Below are positions 54,086 to 62,906 of a DNA stretch of 64,000 bases, one piece after another. Origin of the DNA: an uncultured Eubacteriales bacterium (GTDB lineage: Bacteria > Bacillota > Clostridia > Oscillospirales > Oscillospiraceae); assembly GCA_900317905.1 (NCBI GenBank), contig ONIN01000011.1, positions 85,399 to 149,398 on the forward strand, written 5' to 3'. Under the pieces are notes generated by a model that was not told the DNA's origin, made no database searches, and saw only the letters and a list, made by a program, of their open reading frames with translations. Position numbers and translations under genes: made by a program. The stretch's first letter is position 1. Each line of letters starts with the position of its first letter.

Positions 54086-54660
54086 TCCGCGGGATCTATG
54101 TCACCGGAATGCCCGTGATCATGGGCGGCGTGGGGAACATGCTCTTCACGAAAACGCCGCTGTATCAAAAGCACCGCGCGCCCATGGACGGGGGAAAGGT
54201 CTGGAAGGACGGCAAGCGGATCTTTGGTGACAACAAGACTTGGATCGGCTTTTCCTCCATGGTGGGCATCACGGCGGCCTCCCAGATGGTCTGGGGAAGT
54301 CTCTGTCAGAAGAAAGGCTGGAACGCCCTCCACGACCTCTACCGGGTGCGGGGCAACAGCGCATCGCTGAACCTGAAATACGGCCTTCTCAGCGGCCTCG
54401 CCTACGCCGTCTGCGAGCTTCCCAACAGCTTCGTGAAGCGGCGGGTGGACATCCGCCCCGGCAAGACCGAGCAGGGGAGCCTGGGAAAGGTGTTTTTCGT
54501 GGTGGATCAGATCGACTCCCTGCTGGGCGTCTTTCTGGTGCTGAAGGCCATGAGCGGCATTTCCTGGACGCGATACGCCCAGTACATTCTGGTGGGCGCC
54601 GGCACCCATGTGGGCGTGAATCTGTGTCTCTATAAGCTGCATATCAGAAAGAATCTTTGA
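54064..54660 (+). CDS. CarS-like CDP-archaeol/CDP-diglyceride synthase (DUF46 family)
   Basis: A 198-residue membrane protein of the CDP-archaeol synthase (CarS, DUF46) type, related to CdsA. Diagnostic stretches are GDNKTWIGFSSMVG near 55-68 and SFVKRRVDIRPG followed by VVDQIDSLLG, which form the CTP and metal site. It should activate a phospholipid acid with CTP to give a CDP-lipid. The ATG has GGAGGGG upstream and overlaps dgkA by 22 bases. Direct fusion to the pssA and psd steps downstream fits a dedicated head-group pathway. Confidence 0.82.
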   Translation: MERPGALIRGIYVTGMPVIMGGVGNMLFTKTPLYQKHRAPMDGGKVWKDGKRIFGDNKTWIGFSSMVGITAASQMVWGSLCQKKGWNALHDLYRVRGNSASLNLKYGLLSGLAYAVCELPNSFVKRRVDIRPGKTEQGSLGKVFFVVDQIDSLLGVFLVLKAMSGISWTRYAQYILVGAGTHVGVNLCLYKLHIRKNL

Positions 54661-54672
54661 TTGGGGAAAGAA

Positions 54673-55272
54673 ATGAAGAAACCACTGTTTATCGGCGTGT
54701 TCAACCTCGCCAACTGCGTCACCTATCTGGGCATCGCCGCGGCGGTGATCGGCGTCTGCTTCGCGGGTAATCCGAAGATCGCCATGCTGATGCTGCTGAT
54801 CGCCGGCATCTGCGATATGTTTGATGGCCGTGTGGCCCGCATGTTCCCGAGAACGGACGTGGAGAAAAAGTTCGGCATCCAGCTGGACTCCTTCGCGGAC
54901 ACCGTGTCCTTCGTCATCTTCCCGGCGGTGTTCCTGATCGCCCAGCAGCGATCGGTCTGGACGGTAGTGCTGGCGATCCTCTATGTGTTCGCAGGCGTGA
55001 CCAGACTCTGCTGGTTCGACATCACCACCGACGGCGCAACTAAGTATTTTCAGGGCATGCCGGTGACCATGATCTCGCTGTACCTGCCGCTGCTGTATGC
55101 CATCGCGGCGCTGACGAATTTCGCGGGCGTGACCGTGGCCGCGGCCATCGTGATGCTGGTGATGGCGGTGCTCTTTGTCCTGAACATCCCGGTGAAGAAG
55201 CCCGGAGGCAAGGGTGCCATCCTCCTGCTGGTGATCGGCCTTGCCACCGGCGTCATAATGGCGCTGGCATGA
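54673..55272 (+). CDS. pssA: CDP-alcohol phosphatidyltransferase (phosphatidylserine synthase-like)
   Basis: A 199-residue membrane enzyme with the CDP-alcohol phosphotransferase motif: Asp48, Asp51-Gly52, Ala55-Arg56, Gly68, Asp72 and Asp76. The spacing between Arg and Gly is a few residues longer than usual. It should replace CMP in a CDP-lipid with serine. The psd gene overlaps its stop by 4 bases, which supports serine as the head group. The archaeal counterpart would be archaetidylserine synthase. Confidence 0.9.
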   Translation: MKKPLFIGVFNLANCVTYLGIAAAVIGVCFAGNPKIAMLMLLIAGICDMFDGRVARMFPRTDVEKKFGIQLDSFADTVSFVIFPAVFLIAQQRSVWTVVLAILYVFAGVTRLCWFDITTDGATKYFQGMPVTMISLYLPLLYAIAALTNFAGVTVAAAIVMLVMAVLFVLNIPVKKPGGKGAILLLVIGLATGVIMALA

Positions 55273-56123
55273 AGATCTGGCAGCGCGGCACAGACCGCTA
55301 TGTGGAAGAACCGGAGTACGGCGCGGCTGCCCTCCGCTTTCTCTATGAGACCATCCCCGGCAGAGTGCTGCTGCGGGTGGCGGTGGATCCCAGGATCAGC
55401 CGCTGGCGGGCGAAGTATCAAAAGTCGCCCAAATCCCGAAAGGACATCCTGCCCTTCGCGGAGCGCTGCGGCGTGGATCTCACGGGCTACGACGTTACGC
55501 AGTTTGCCTGCTTCAACGACTTTTTCACCCGAAGAAGGGAAAACCATACCGACGCCGCGGAGGATGAGCTCATCTCTGTGGCCGACAGCCGTCTCAGCGT
55601 CTGGCCGGTGTCGGAGGATCTGGTTTTGACCATCAAGCACAGCCGCTACACCCTCCGCGAGGTGGTGGGCGGCGGCGTGGATCTGGAGCCCTTCGCCGGG
55701 GGACACTGTCTGGTGTTCCGTCTGGCGGTGCAGGACTACCACCGCTATGTGTTCCCGGACGCGGGCAGGGTCGTGAGCTCGGCGAAGCTCCCGGGCGAGC
55801 TGCACACCGTGCGCTCCATCTCGGAGAAGTATCGCGTCTATTCCCGCAACAGCCGGGTCTGCACCCTTCTGGAGACCGCGCACTTCGGCCCCATGCTGCA
55901 GATCGAGGTGGGCGCCATGCTGGTGGGCGCCATCCGAAACCATAAGGTGACGGACTTTCAGCGGCTCCAGGAAAAGGGCTACTTTGAATATGGCGGCTCC
56001 ACGATCCTGTTGATCGTGCCGGAGTCCGTTCAGATCGACGAAGATCTTCTGGAGCAGACCAGACTGGGCTTCGAGACCCAGGTTCGGGTTGGAGAAAAAA
56101 TCGGAGGAAAGAAACCATGCTGA
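55269..56123 (+). CDS. psd: Phosphatidylserine decarboxylase
   Basis: A 284-residue pyruvoyl-dependent decarboxylase. The self-cleavage site is GGST near residue 245 (FEYGGSTILL), with DYHRYVFPDAG and HTVRSISEKYRV as family blocks. It would convert the serine lipid into an ethanolamine lipid. Its start overlaps pssA (ATGA) and its end overlaps ubiA, so the steps are tightly coupled. Confidence 0.94.
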   Translation: MKIWQRGTDRYVEEPEYGAAALRFLYETIPGRVLLRVAVDPRISRWRAKYQKSPKSRKDILPFAERCGVDLTGYDVTQFACFNDFFTRRRENHTDAAEDELISVADSRLSVWPVSEDLVLTIKHSRYTLREVVGGGVDLEPFAGGHCLVFRLAVQDYHRYVFPDAGRVVSSAKLPGELHTVRSISEKYRVYSRNSRVCTLLETAHFGPMLQIEVGAMLVGAIRNHKVTDFQRLQEKGYFEYGGSTILLIVPESVQIDEDLLEQTRLGFETQVRVGEKIGGKKPC

Positions 56124-57040
56124 AACGACTGAACATCTATTTCAAGGAGATGTACCCCATCCTGCCGCGACTGGGCCTGGGCTATCTGATCGCGGGGGAG
56201 ATCTACTTCATCGTCCTGCTGAACCACGGCGTCACCTGGCCCACCATCTGGGCCAGCATCTGCGCGCGCCACGGCATCCAGGAGCTGATCCTCGGCTTCA
56301 CGGTGTTCAGCTTCCTGATGTGGCTGCGCATCGCGGACGACTTCAAGGATTATGAGCTGGACTGCAGGCTCTTCGCCCATCGGCCGCTTCCATCGGGAAG
56401 AGTGACGAAAAAGGATCTGCGGATCTGGCTCTGCATCCTGATCCCGGTGACCCTGGCGCTGAACTTCATCTTCATGAAAAACCGCTGGTTCTGCGCCATC
56501 CTCTATACCTACGGCTCTCTCATGGCCATCTGGTTTTTCCAGAAGTACAAGATCCAGAAATCCTTGCCTCTTGCGCTGGTGACCCACAACCCGGTGCAGT
56601 TCATCATGAACATCTACATCATCTCCTTCGTGGTGATGGAGTACAAGATCAAGGCGGTGGATCTGATCAACGTCTTCGCCTGCTTCACGCTGTACTTCCC
56701 GGCCCTGTACTGGGAGGTCTCCCGCAAGATCCGGGCGCCACAGGACGAGACCGAGTACGTCACCTATTCCAAGCTCTTCGGCTACAAAAAGGCCACCAAC
56801 TTCACCATGTTCGTGGTGCTCATCGACATCTTCACCAACTTCGTGCTGGTGTGGAACCTGTCGAAGCTCAGCGTGGCGGTGCTGGCGATCCTGGTGGGCT
56901 GGATGTGCTGGACCTTCCAGAGCTTCAAGAAGGATCCCACCCAGTTCAAGCTGGTGACCAAGGTGGAGCACTACACCTACATCCAGGAGCTGACGATGAT
57001 CGCCACCGTGGTCATTTTCCTCCTGGTGGGAAAGATTTGA
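56117..57040 (+). CDS. UbiA family prenyltransferase
   Basis: A 307-residue membrane protein with about nine helices. The first Asp-rich motif reads RIADDFKDYELD, followed by RPLPSGRVT, and the second-motif region reads YWEVSRKIRAPQDE, all as in the UbiA superfamily. Members join a prenyl chain to an aromatic ring, haem, or, in archaea and some bacteria, geranylgeranylglyceryl phosphate. Its place between psd and a phosphotransferase inside a phospholipid cluster favours a lipid acceptor, but no GGGP synthase is here. Substrate unproven. Confidence 0.85.
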   Translation: MLKRLNIYFKEMYPILPRLGLGYLIAGEIYFIVLLNHGVTWPTIWASICARHGIQELILGFTVFSFLMWLRIADDFKDYELDCRLFAHRPLPSGRVTKKDLRIWLCILIPVTLALNFIFMKNRWFCAILYTYGSLMAIWFFQKYKIQKSLPLALVTHNPVQFIMNIYIISFVVMEYKIKAVDLINVFACFTLYFPALYWEVSRKIRAPQDETEYVTYSKLFGYKKATNFTMFVVLIDIFTNFVLVWNLSKLSVAVLAILVGWMCWTFQSFKKDPTQFKLVTKVEHYTYIQELTMIATVVIFLLVGKI

Positions 57041-57043
57041 TTT

Positions 57044-59251
57044 ATGAAAGCAGACAATTTGCAGCGGATGCGCGCCCACGGCCTGCCCGTGCCGGCGTTC
57101 ACCGTTGTGACCGCACAAAACCCGCTCCGTCTCGATTTTTCCGAGGCGGAGCGCTTCGCCGTGCGCTCCACCTTCGAAGAGGAGGACTCCGAAGGCTTCT
57201 CCTACGCGGGACAGTTTGAGACGATCTTGAACGTGTCGAAATCGGAGCTGGCGGAGGCCGTCGAGCAGGTGCGCAGGAGCTACCGCGAGGGCGCCAGAGC
57301 TTATGCCAAAGCCCATGGGCTGCAGGCGTCGGAGATCGGAGACGATTCCCCGGTCCTGGTGCAGGAGATGGTGGACGCGGACTATTCAGGCGTATTGTTC
57401 ACCTCCAATCCCACGGGACAATTAAACGAATTGGTCATCGTCGTGGGCAGCGGCCTCGGCAGCAACGTGGTGGAGGACAAGGTGGACACCACCTCCTGTT
57501 TCTACAACAAGGACGACGGCCTTTCTTACTATGAGTGCTCCGGCGATTCGCCGCTGCTGGAAGGGGAGACCCTCCAACGGCTGATCGATCTGGGTCAGGA
57601 GTGCGAGCGGCTCTTCGGCGGCCCCACGGATGTGGAATACGCGGTTTCGAAGTGGGAAGTCTGGCTCCTGCAGGCGAGGCCCATCACCGCCCTGCCGGAT
57701 GGTAACACCATTGTTCTGGACAGCTCCAACATCGTGGAGAGCTACCCGGATCTGACCCTGCCGCTGACCCAGAGCTTCGTCAAGGAGATCTACTACCGCA
57801 TCTTCAAATCCCTGCTTTTGGAAGTCACCCACCGGCACCCCATCGTGCAGGATCTGGACCCGGAGCTGCGGGACATGGTGGACATGGCCAACGGCCGGGT
57901 CTACTACCGGATCTCCAACTGGTACGGCGTGCTGCGGCTGCTGCCGTTTTCCAACGTGTTCATTAAGATCTGGCAGCAGATGCTGGGGGTGGAGAACCCC
58001 ACCGTCACCGCCACCGAGCGGCGGGTGCCGTGGAAGGTCAAGGGCACCTTGGCTTTCGAGCTTCTGCGCTGCGTTACGAAAACGCCGCAGCGGATGGACG
58101 ATCTCTGTGATTTCTATGAGGAATACGCCGTCGAGCTGGATCGCCGCATTCAAACCATCCCTGCGAAAGGCACTCCGGGGCGGATCTCAAGCCTGCTGGA
58201 GATCTACAACGCCATGCTGGAGGACATCCTCTCCAAGTGGCACGTGACCCTCATCAACGACATGTACGCCTTCCTGTTCACCTATCTCGCAGGGAAGCGC
58301 AACAAAGAATCTCTGGCGGACGTGCGGAATCTGGAGAGCATGCGCCCGGTGCAGAAGATCCTGGAGCTCACCGAGGTGGCACGGCAGAACGGTATGGACT
58401 CCGACGCCTACCGAACCGCGAAGGCCGATTTCATTAAAGCCTACGGCGACCGATGTCTGGGAGAACTGAAGCTGGAGACCCACACCTACCGCACCCATCC
58501 GTCTCTGGTGGACGATTTCGTACAGGGCAGGCTGGATCAGCCCACGCTTTTGAAAGAGCCGGAGCCGCAGAAAGCATCGGGAAAAGACCCCTTCTTCGTC
58601 CGCTGCTCCAAGCTGGGCATCCGCAACCGGGAGCGCTCCAGAATGGATCGGACGCGGATGTTCGGCACCATCCGGTATCTGTTCCGCTCTATCGGCGAAG
58701 AGCTCTACGATCAGGGCCGCATCGACGACCCGGAGGACGTGTTCTATCTCGCGGTAGAGGAGCTGGAACAGGCCAGCGGCGACTACCGAAAGCTGGTCTC
58801 CGAACGGAAGAACGACTACGCCATGTATGCGGCCCTGCCCGCCTTCAGCCGACTGGTGTTCCGTGGGGCGATCCGCAATAAGCGGGTGCTCAGCGCCCTG
58901 ACCGACCGGCTCCACCAAAGCGACACCCTCACCGGCGTCTCCGCCGCACTGGGTAAAGCGGTGGGCGAGGCGCTGGTGGTGACCAGCCCTGATCTTTCTC
59001 TGGACACCCGGGGGAAGATCCTGGTGACGAGAAGCACCGACCCCGGCTGGGTCTTTCTGATCGAAAACGCCAGCGGCATCATCGCGGAAAAGGGCTCTCT
59101 GCTGAGCCACACTGCCATCATCACCCGCGAACTCCACAAGCCCTCCATGGTGAACGTCCGGAACGCCTGCACCAGCATCCGCACCGGCGACCTGGTGGAA
59201 CTGGACAGCACCCATGGTACCATCCGGATCCTGCGCCGGAAGGAGGGATGA
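57044..59251 (+). CDS. PEP synthase-like / rifampin phosphotransferase-like enzyme
   Basis: A 735-residue protein with an ATP-binding PPDK-N domain, shortened at its start (FAVRSTFEEEDSEGFSYAGQ, QEMVDADYSGVLFTSNP, LLQARPI up to about 222). A middle domain of about 400 residues follows, then a C-terminal swivelling domain with the phosphorylated His689 in GSLLSHTAIITRELHKPSM. The C-terminal PEP/pyruvate barrel of true PEP synthase is absent, so the layout is that of rifampin phosphotransferase: ATP charges the His and the phosphate passes to a substrate bound by the middle domain. In a lipid cluster that substrate may be a lipid or prenyl alcohol. Coupled 3 bases after ubiA. Confidence 0.78.
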   Translation: MKADNLQRMRAHGLPVPAFTVVTAQNPLRLDFSEAERFAVRSTFEEEDSEGFSYAGQFETILNVSKSELAEAVEQVRRSYREGARAYAKAHGLQASEIGDDSPVLVQEMVDADYSGVLFTSNPTGQLNELVIVVGSGLGSNVVEDKVDTTSCFYNKDDGLSYYECSGDSPLLEGETLQRLIDLGQECERLFGGPTDVEYAVSKWEVWLLQARPITALPDGNTIVLDSSNIVESYPDLTLPLTQSFVKEIYYRIFKSLLLEVTHRHPIVQDLDPELRDMVDMANGRVYYRISNWYGVLRLLPFSNVFIKIWQQMLGVENPTVTATERRVPWKVKGTLAFELLRCVTKTPQRMDDLCDFYEEYAVELDRRIQTIPAKGTPGRISSLLEIYNAMLEDILSKWHVTLINDMYAFLFTYLAGKRNKESLADVRNLESMRPVQKILELTEVARQNGMDSDAYRTAKADFIKAYGDRCLGELKLETHTYRTHPSLVDDFVQGRLDQPTLLKEPEPQKASGKDPFFVRCSKLGIRNRERSRMDRTRMFGTIRYLFRSIGEELYDQGRIDDPEDVFYLAVEELEQASGDYRKLVSERKNDYAMYAALPAFSRLVFRGAIRNKRVLSALTDRLHQSDTLTGVSAALGKAVGEALVVTSPDLSLDTRGKILVTRSTDPGWVFLIENASGIIAEKGSLLSHTAIITRELHKPSMVNVRNACTSIRTGDLVELDSTHGTIRILRRKEG

Positions 59252-59252
59252 G

Positions 59253-60320
59253 ATGCGTTACTCCCTGTACGCCGAAAACGACGCCTTCCTGCGAAAACGG
59301 TTCCTGGATCTTCCAAAAGGCATGTACCCCAGGGAGCGGGACACCCAGGATCGAAAGACCGAGGAAGCGCTCTTACAAGGTACCCATCCTTTGAGTGGAA
59401 ACTTCCGGGTTTATCCCTTCCTGGCCCTGGACGAAAACGGCTGGGGCGCAGCCCGCTGTCTGCTGACCATCTATCCGAATGACGAAAATGGCTACGTGGG
59501 CTTTTTCGAGAGCGAGAACTCCCCCGAGGCTGCCAGACTGGTGCTGGACGCCGCCGCGGAACAGGCCAGATCCCTCGGATGCAGCAAGCTCGTGGGGCCC
59601 TACAACGCCTCCTTCTGGATCGGTTACCGGTTCAAGACCTCGAGCTTCCAACGGTATTTCACCGGGGAGCCCAATAATAAGGCCTTTTACCCGAAGCTTT
59701 GGGAAGCCTGCGGCTTTACCGTGACGGATCACTACTTTTCCAACCACATGCGTGTCCCCACCGAGGCAGACGTGATCCCCAAAGCGGTGAAGCGGCTGGA
59801 GCGCTTCCGGGCGGATGGCTATGATTTCCGCACCATCACGCCAAAGGCCTTCGACAAATGCCTGGTGGACATTTACCATCTGCTGACGGAGCTGTACAGC
59901 AGCTTCCCGGGGTATCAGCCCATCTCCGAGCGGCAGTTCGTCTCGCTGTTTGGTTCGCTGAAATTCGTTCTGGATCACGAGATGGTGAAGCTGGTATACA
60001 AGGACGGAAAGCTCGCGGCCTTCGTGATCTGCGTCCCCAACTACGGCGCCCTGGTGGAGGGCAGCCTCCGGCTCCGGGATCTGGGAAAGATCCTCAAGAT
60101 CCGCAGCGCGCCGCGGGAATACGTGATCCCCTATATGGGGGTCTCACCGGAGCACGCGGGTCTGGGCAACGCCCTGTCAGAGCTGCTGCGGCAGGATCTG
60201 ATCCGAAAGAACGCCACCAGCTTCAGCGCCCTGATCCACGACGGCAAGGTCACCGGCGGCTTCTACAAAAATTTGAAAATCGGCCAGACCGACTATGTTC
60301 TGATGGAACGGCCACTGTGA
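59253..60320 (+). CDS. GNAT-like acyltransferase, hypothetical
   Basis: A 355-residue soluble protein. Two GNAT-like halves seem present; the second includes VIPYMGVSPEHAGLGNALSE, resembling an acetyl-CoA loop. I do not recognise the exact family. It would attach an acyl group to an amine or alcohol. AAGGAGGG precedes the ATG at 59253, which overlaps the end of the phosphotransferase gene. Last gene of the lipid cluster, closed by a terminator, so it belongs to the same pathway. Confidence 0.65.
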   Translation: MRYSLYAENDAFLRKRFLDLPKGMYPRERDTQDRKTEEALLQGTHPLSGNFRVYPFLALDENGWGAARCLLTIYPNDENGYVGFFESENSPEAARLVLDAAAEQARSLGCSKLVGPYNASFWIGYRFKTSSFQRYFTGEPNNKAFYPKLWEACGFTVTDHYFSNHMRVPTEADVIPKAVKRLERFRADGYDFRTITPKAFDKCLVDIYHLLTELYSSFPGYQPISERQFVSLFGSLKFVLDHEMVKLVYKDGKLAAFVICVPNYGALVEGSLRLRDLGKILKIRSAPREYVIPYMGVSPEHAGLGNALSELLRQDLIRKNATSFSALIHDGKVTGGFYKNLKIGQTDYVLMERPL

Positions 60321-60321
60321 G

Positions 60322-60359
60322 AAAAGCGCATCCCTGTGCATTTGGGGGTGCGCTTTTGG
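60322..60359 (+). terminator. Terminator of the lipid cluster
   Basis: AAAAGCGCATCCC (60322-60334) and GGGGTGCGCTTTT (60345-60357) with a 10-base loop; the T run is short. Confidence 0.75.
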
Positions 60360-60381
60360 CATAGAATGCTTCGGGCAGGTG

Positions 60382-60837
60382 ATGGAAGTGGAATATCCGA
60401 TTCTGCAAAATCAACGGGTGATCGGCACGCTGCAGGCGAAACAGGAGGGGCTCTATACCATTTTTACCGCCAGATGCGAGCCGGTGTCGGAGCGGCTGCG
60501 GCTGGCGGTGTACGGAGCGGAGAAACAGGCCTATCTCGGTCTGATGCTGCCGGGCGCAGACGGAAAGCTGTTTCTTCGAAGACGCCTCAGCAAGCTGGAG
60601 CGCAGTCGCCTTCCGGAACCAATTTTATACGCTTCGGAGGAGGGAAACCGACAGCCGGAACCCCAGCCGCAGAACGTCTGGCGCCGCAGACCCGACGGCA
60701 CCCTGCGTCTGGAGTGGAAGGGCAGGCGCTACGCGGCGATCCCGCTGGAGCGGATCCACGCGCCGGGGGTGAAACCGGAGCTGCTTCGAACCATCGGCGG
60801 TCGGCGGTATCTTGTCTTTTGCCTGGGAACGTGGTAA
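60382..60837 (+). CDS. Hypothetical protein
   Basis: A 151-residue soluble, Arg-rich protein with no signal peptide or membrane segment and no motif I can name. GGGCAGG lies close before GTG (60379) and ATG (60382). It precedes the nucleoside phosphorylase gene, whose promoter lies in its 3' end. Function unknown. Confidence 0.65.
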   Translation: MEVEYPILQNQRVIGTLQAKQEGLYTIFTARCEPVSERLRLAVYGAEKQAYLGLMLPGADGKLFLRRRLSKLERSRLPEPILYASEEGNRQPEPQPQNVWRRRPDGTLRLEWKGRRYAAIPLERIHAPGVKPELLRTIGGRRYLVFCLGTW

Positions 60838-60840
60838 AAT
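60812..60840 (+). promoter_or_regulatory. Sigma-A promoter for the pdp operon
   Basis: TTGTCT (60812-60817), 17 bases, TAAAAT (60835-60840), at the end of the preceding gene. Confidence 0.65.
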
Positions 60841-60871
60841 TCAAATAAGAGAAACGCGGGAGGTGACTTCC

Positions 60872-62176
60872 ATGCAAATGAACGATCTGATCGTAAAAAA
60901 GCGGGACGGCTATGCCCTGACCACCGAGGAGATCCAATGGATGATTCGGGGCTTCACCGACGGCAGCGTGCCGGATTACCAGATGGCCGCCATGGCCATG
61001 GCCATCTACTTCCAGGGGATGGATCGGCGGGAGACGCTGGATCTGACCCTGGCCATGCTCCACAGCGGCGACACCATCGATCTCAGCGGCGTCAGCGGCG
61101 TCAAGGCGGACAAGCACTCCACCGGCGGCGTGGGGGACAAGACCTCTTTGGTTTTGGTGCCCATGATGGCGGCCTGCGGGGTGAAGATGGCGAAAATGTC
61201 CGGTCGCGGGCTGGGTCACACCGGCGGCACCATCGACAAGCTGGAGAGCTTTCCGGGCTTCGACACCGCCCTCACCATGGAGCAGTTTTTCCACAACGTG
61301 GAGACGGTTGGCATGGTCATCTCCGGCCAGAGTGCCAATCTGGACCCGGCGGACAAAAAACTCTATGCCCTGAGAGACGTCACCGGCACCGTACCCAGCA
61401 TCCCGCTGATCGCCAGCTCCATCATGTCGAAAAAGCTGGCCGCCGGCGCAGACGTGATCGTCCTGGACGTAAAATGCGGCGCGGGCTCCTTTATGCGCAC
61501 ACCGGAGCAGGCGCGAGAACTGGCGACGGAGATGGTGGAGATCGGCAAGGGCGCCGGGCGAAACACCGTGGCGGTCATCACCGACATGGACGAGCCCCTT
61601 GGCAACGCCGTGGGCAACGCCTTGGAAGTCCGGGAGGCCATCGACGCCCTCAACGGCGCGGAGCCGGGGGAGCTGATGGAGCTCTGCTACACCCTGGGCA
61701 GCGCCATGCTCACCGCCGGGGGCATCGCGGCGGACGATGCGGCTGCTAGAGCCATGATGCAAAACGCCATCCAAAGCGGTGCAGCGCTGAGAAAACTGAA
61801 GACCCTCATCGAGGCCCAGGGCGGCGACGCCTCTGCGGTGGAGCAGCCGGAACTGCTCCCGACGGCTCCGGTGCAGGTGGAGGCTACCTCCAATGTGGAA
61901 GGTTATGTAAACCACATCGACGCCGCCGACGTTGGCGTAGTATCCATGCATTTGGGCGGCGGCAGAGCCACCAAAGAGAGTGAGATCGACCTCCGTGTAG
62001 GCCTGGTGCTCCACAAAAAGGTTGGAGATTATGTTAACCTCGGTGAGAGCCTCGCCACCATCCACGCGGCGGACGAGACCAGCGCCGAGGAGGCGGTCAT
62101 GCTCCTTCGGGGCTGCTACCACATCGAGCAGGGTCCGCCGGAGAAAACCCCGTTTATCAAAGGGATCGTGCGTTGA
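60872..62176 (+). CDS. pdp: Pyrimidine-nucleoside phosphorylase
   Basis: A 434-residue enzyme that splits uridine, deoxyuridine or thymidine with phosphate. The phosphate site block DKHSTGGVGDKTSL is at about 80-93 and the family signature SGRGLGHTGGTIDKLES at about 110-126. The C-terminal domain is complete, and the length matches Gram-positive Pdp. GGGAGGTG precedes the ATG. It is followed directly by a methyltransferase gene. Confidence 0.94.
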   Translation: MQMNDLIVKKRDGYALTTEEIQWMIRGFTDGSVPDYQMAAMAMAIYFQGMDRRETLDLTLAMLHSGDTIDLSGVSGVKADKHSTGGVGDKTSLVLVPMMAACGVKMAKMSGRGLGHTGGTIDKLESFPGFDTALTMEQFFHNVETVGMVISGQSANLDPADKKLYALRDVTGTVPSIPLIASSIMSKKLAAGADVIVLDVKCGAGSFMRTPEQARELATEMVEIGKGAGRNTVAVITDMDEPLGNAVGNALEVREAIDALNGAEPGELMELCYTLGSAMLTAGGIAADDAAARAMMQNAIQSGAALRKLKTLIEAQGGDASAVEQPELLPTAPVQVEATSNVEGYVNHIDAADVGVVSMHLGGGRATKESEIDLRVGLVLHKKVGDYVNLGESLATIHAADETSAEEAVMLLRGCYHIEQGPPEKTPFIKGIVR

Positions 62177-62902
62177 ATGAACCATCCGGAAATCGACGAA
62201 CTCTGGCCGGGCACCCGGTTTCTGGCGTCCGGAGGCGCCTTCCCGCTGGGTACCGATTCGGTGCTGCTGGCGGACTTTGCAAAGGGCAGCGGAAAGATTC
62301 GACAAATCGCGGATCTGGGCTGCGGCGGCGGTATCCTCACGGTCCTGCTGCTGCAAAAGTTCCCGGCGGCAGAGGCCTTCGGCATCGAGATCCAGCCGGC
62401 TGCGGCAGAGCAGTGCCGGGAGAATCTGAAACTGAATGCTCTTTCTGAACGTGCGCAGATTGTCACCGGCGATCTGCGGGAGCGGGAAAACCTCCCGGAG
62501 GCCGGAAGCTTTGATCTGGTAATTTCGAACCCGCCGTACTTTCCATCCGGCAGCGGCTACACGGCCCCGGAAGCCGGCAGAGCAGAGGCCAGAGACGAGC
62601 GCAGCTGCACCCTTGAGGACGTCTGCAAAGCGGCGGCATACCTCACCCGCTGGGGCGGCACCTTCGCCATCGTCCACCGGCCGGAGCGGCTGTCGGAGCT
62701 CTGCTGCGCGTTGACGGCGACGGGACTGGAGCCGAAGCGGCTTCGAATGGTCACGCCGAAGCCCGGGGCGGCCCCCAGCCTGATTTTACTGGAAGCGAGA
62801 CGAGGCGGCAAACCCGGTCTCACCATCGAACCGGCGCTGCACCTCTTTGACCCCGACGGCACCGACTCGACCGAGAGCCGGAGAATCTATCACTTGGAGT
62901 AA
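62177..62902 (+). CDS. TrmN6-like tRNA (adenine-N6) methyltransferase family protein
   Basis: A 241-residue SAM-dependent methyltransferase with motif I ADLGCGGGILTVLL near 44-57 and the N6-adenine catalytic NPPY near 117-120. It resembles TrmN6/YfiC, which methylates A37 of tRNA1(Val); in Firmicutes the homologue (YabB type) usually lies beside rsmI, as here. Starts right after pdp with no spacer and no clear ribosome site, suggesting coupling. Confidence 0.88.
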   Translation: MNHPEIDELWPGTRFLASGGAFPLGTDSVLLADFAKGSGKIRQIADLGCGGGILTVLLLQKFPAAEAFGIEIQPAAAEQCRENLKLNALSERAQIVTGDLRERENLPEAGSFDLVISNPPYFPSGSGYTAPEAGRAEARDERSCTLEDVCKAAAYLTRWGGTFAIVHRPERLSELCCALTATGLEPKRLRMVTPKPGAAPSLILLEARRGGKPGLTIEPALHLFDPDGTDSTESRRIYHLE

Positions 62903-62906
62903 CATT

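Noticed and set aside
60587-62677. Minus-strand frame of about 700 codons opposite pdp
   Set aside because: Spans the ends of three plus-strand genes and has shadow-type composition.
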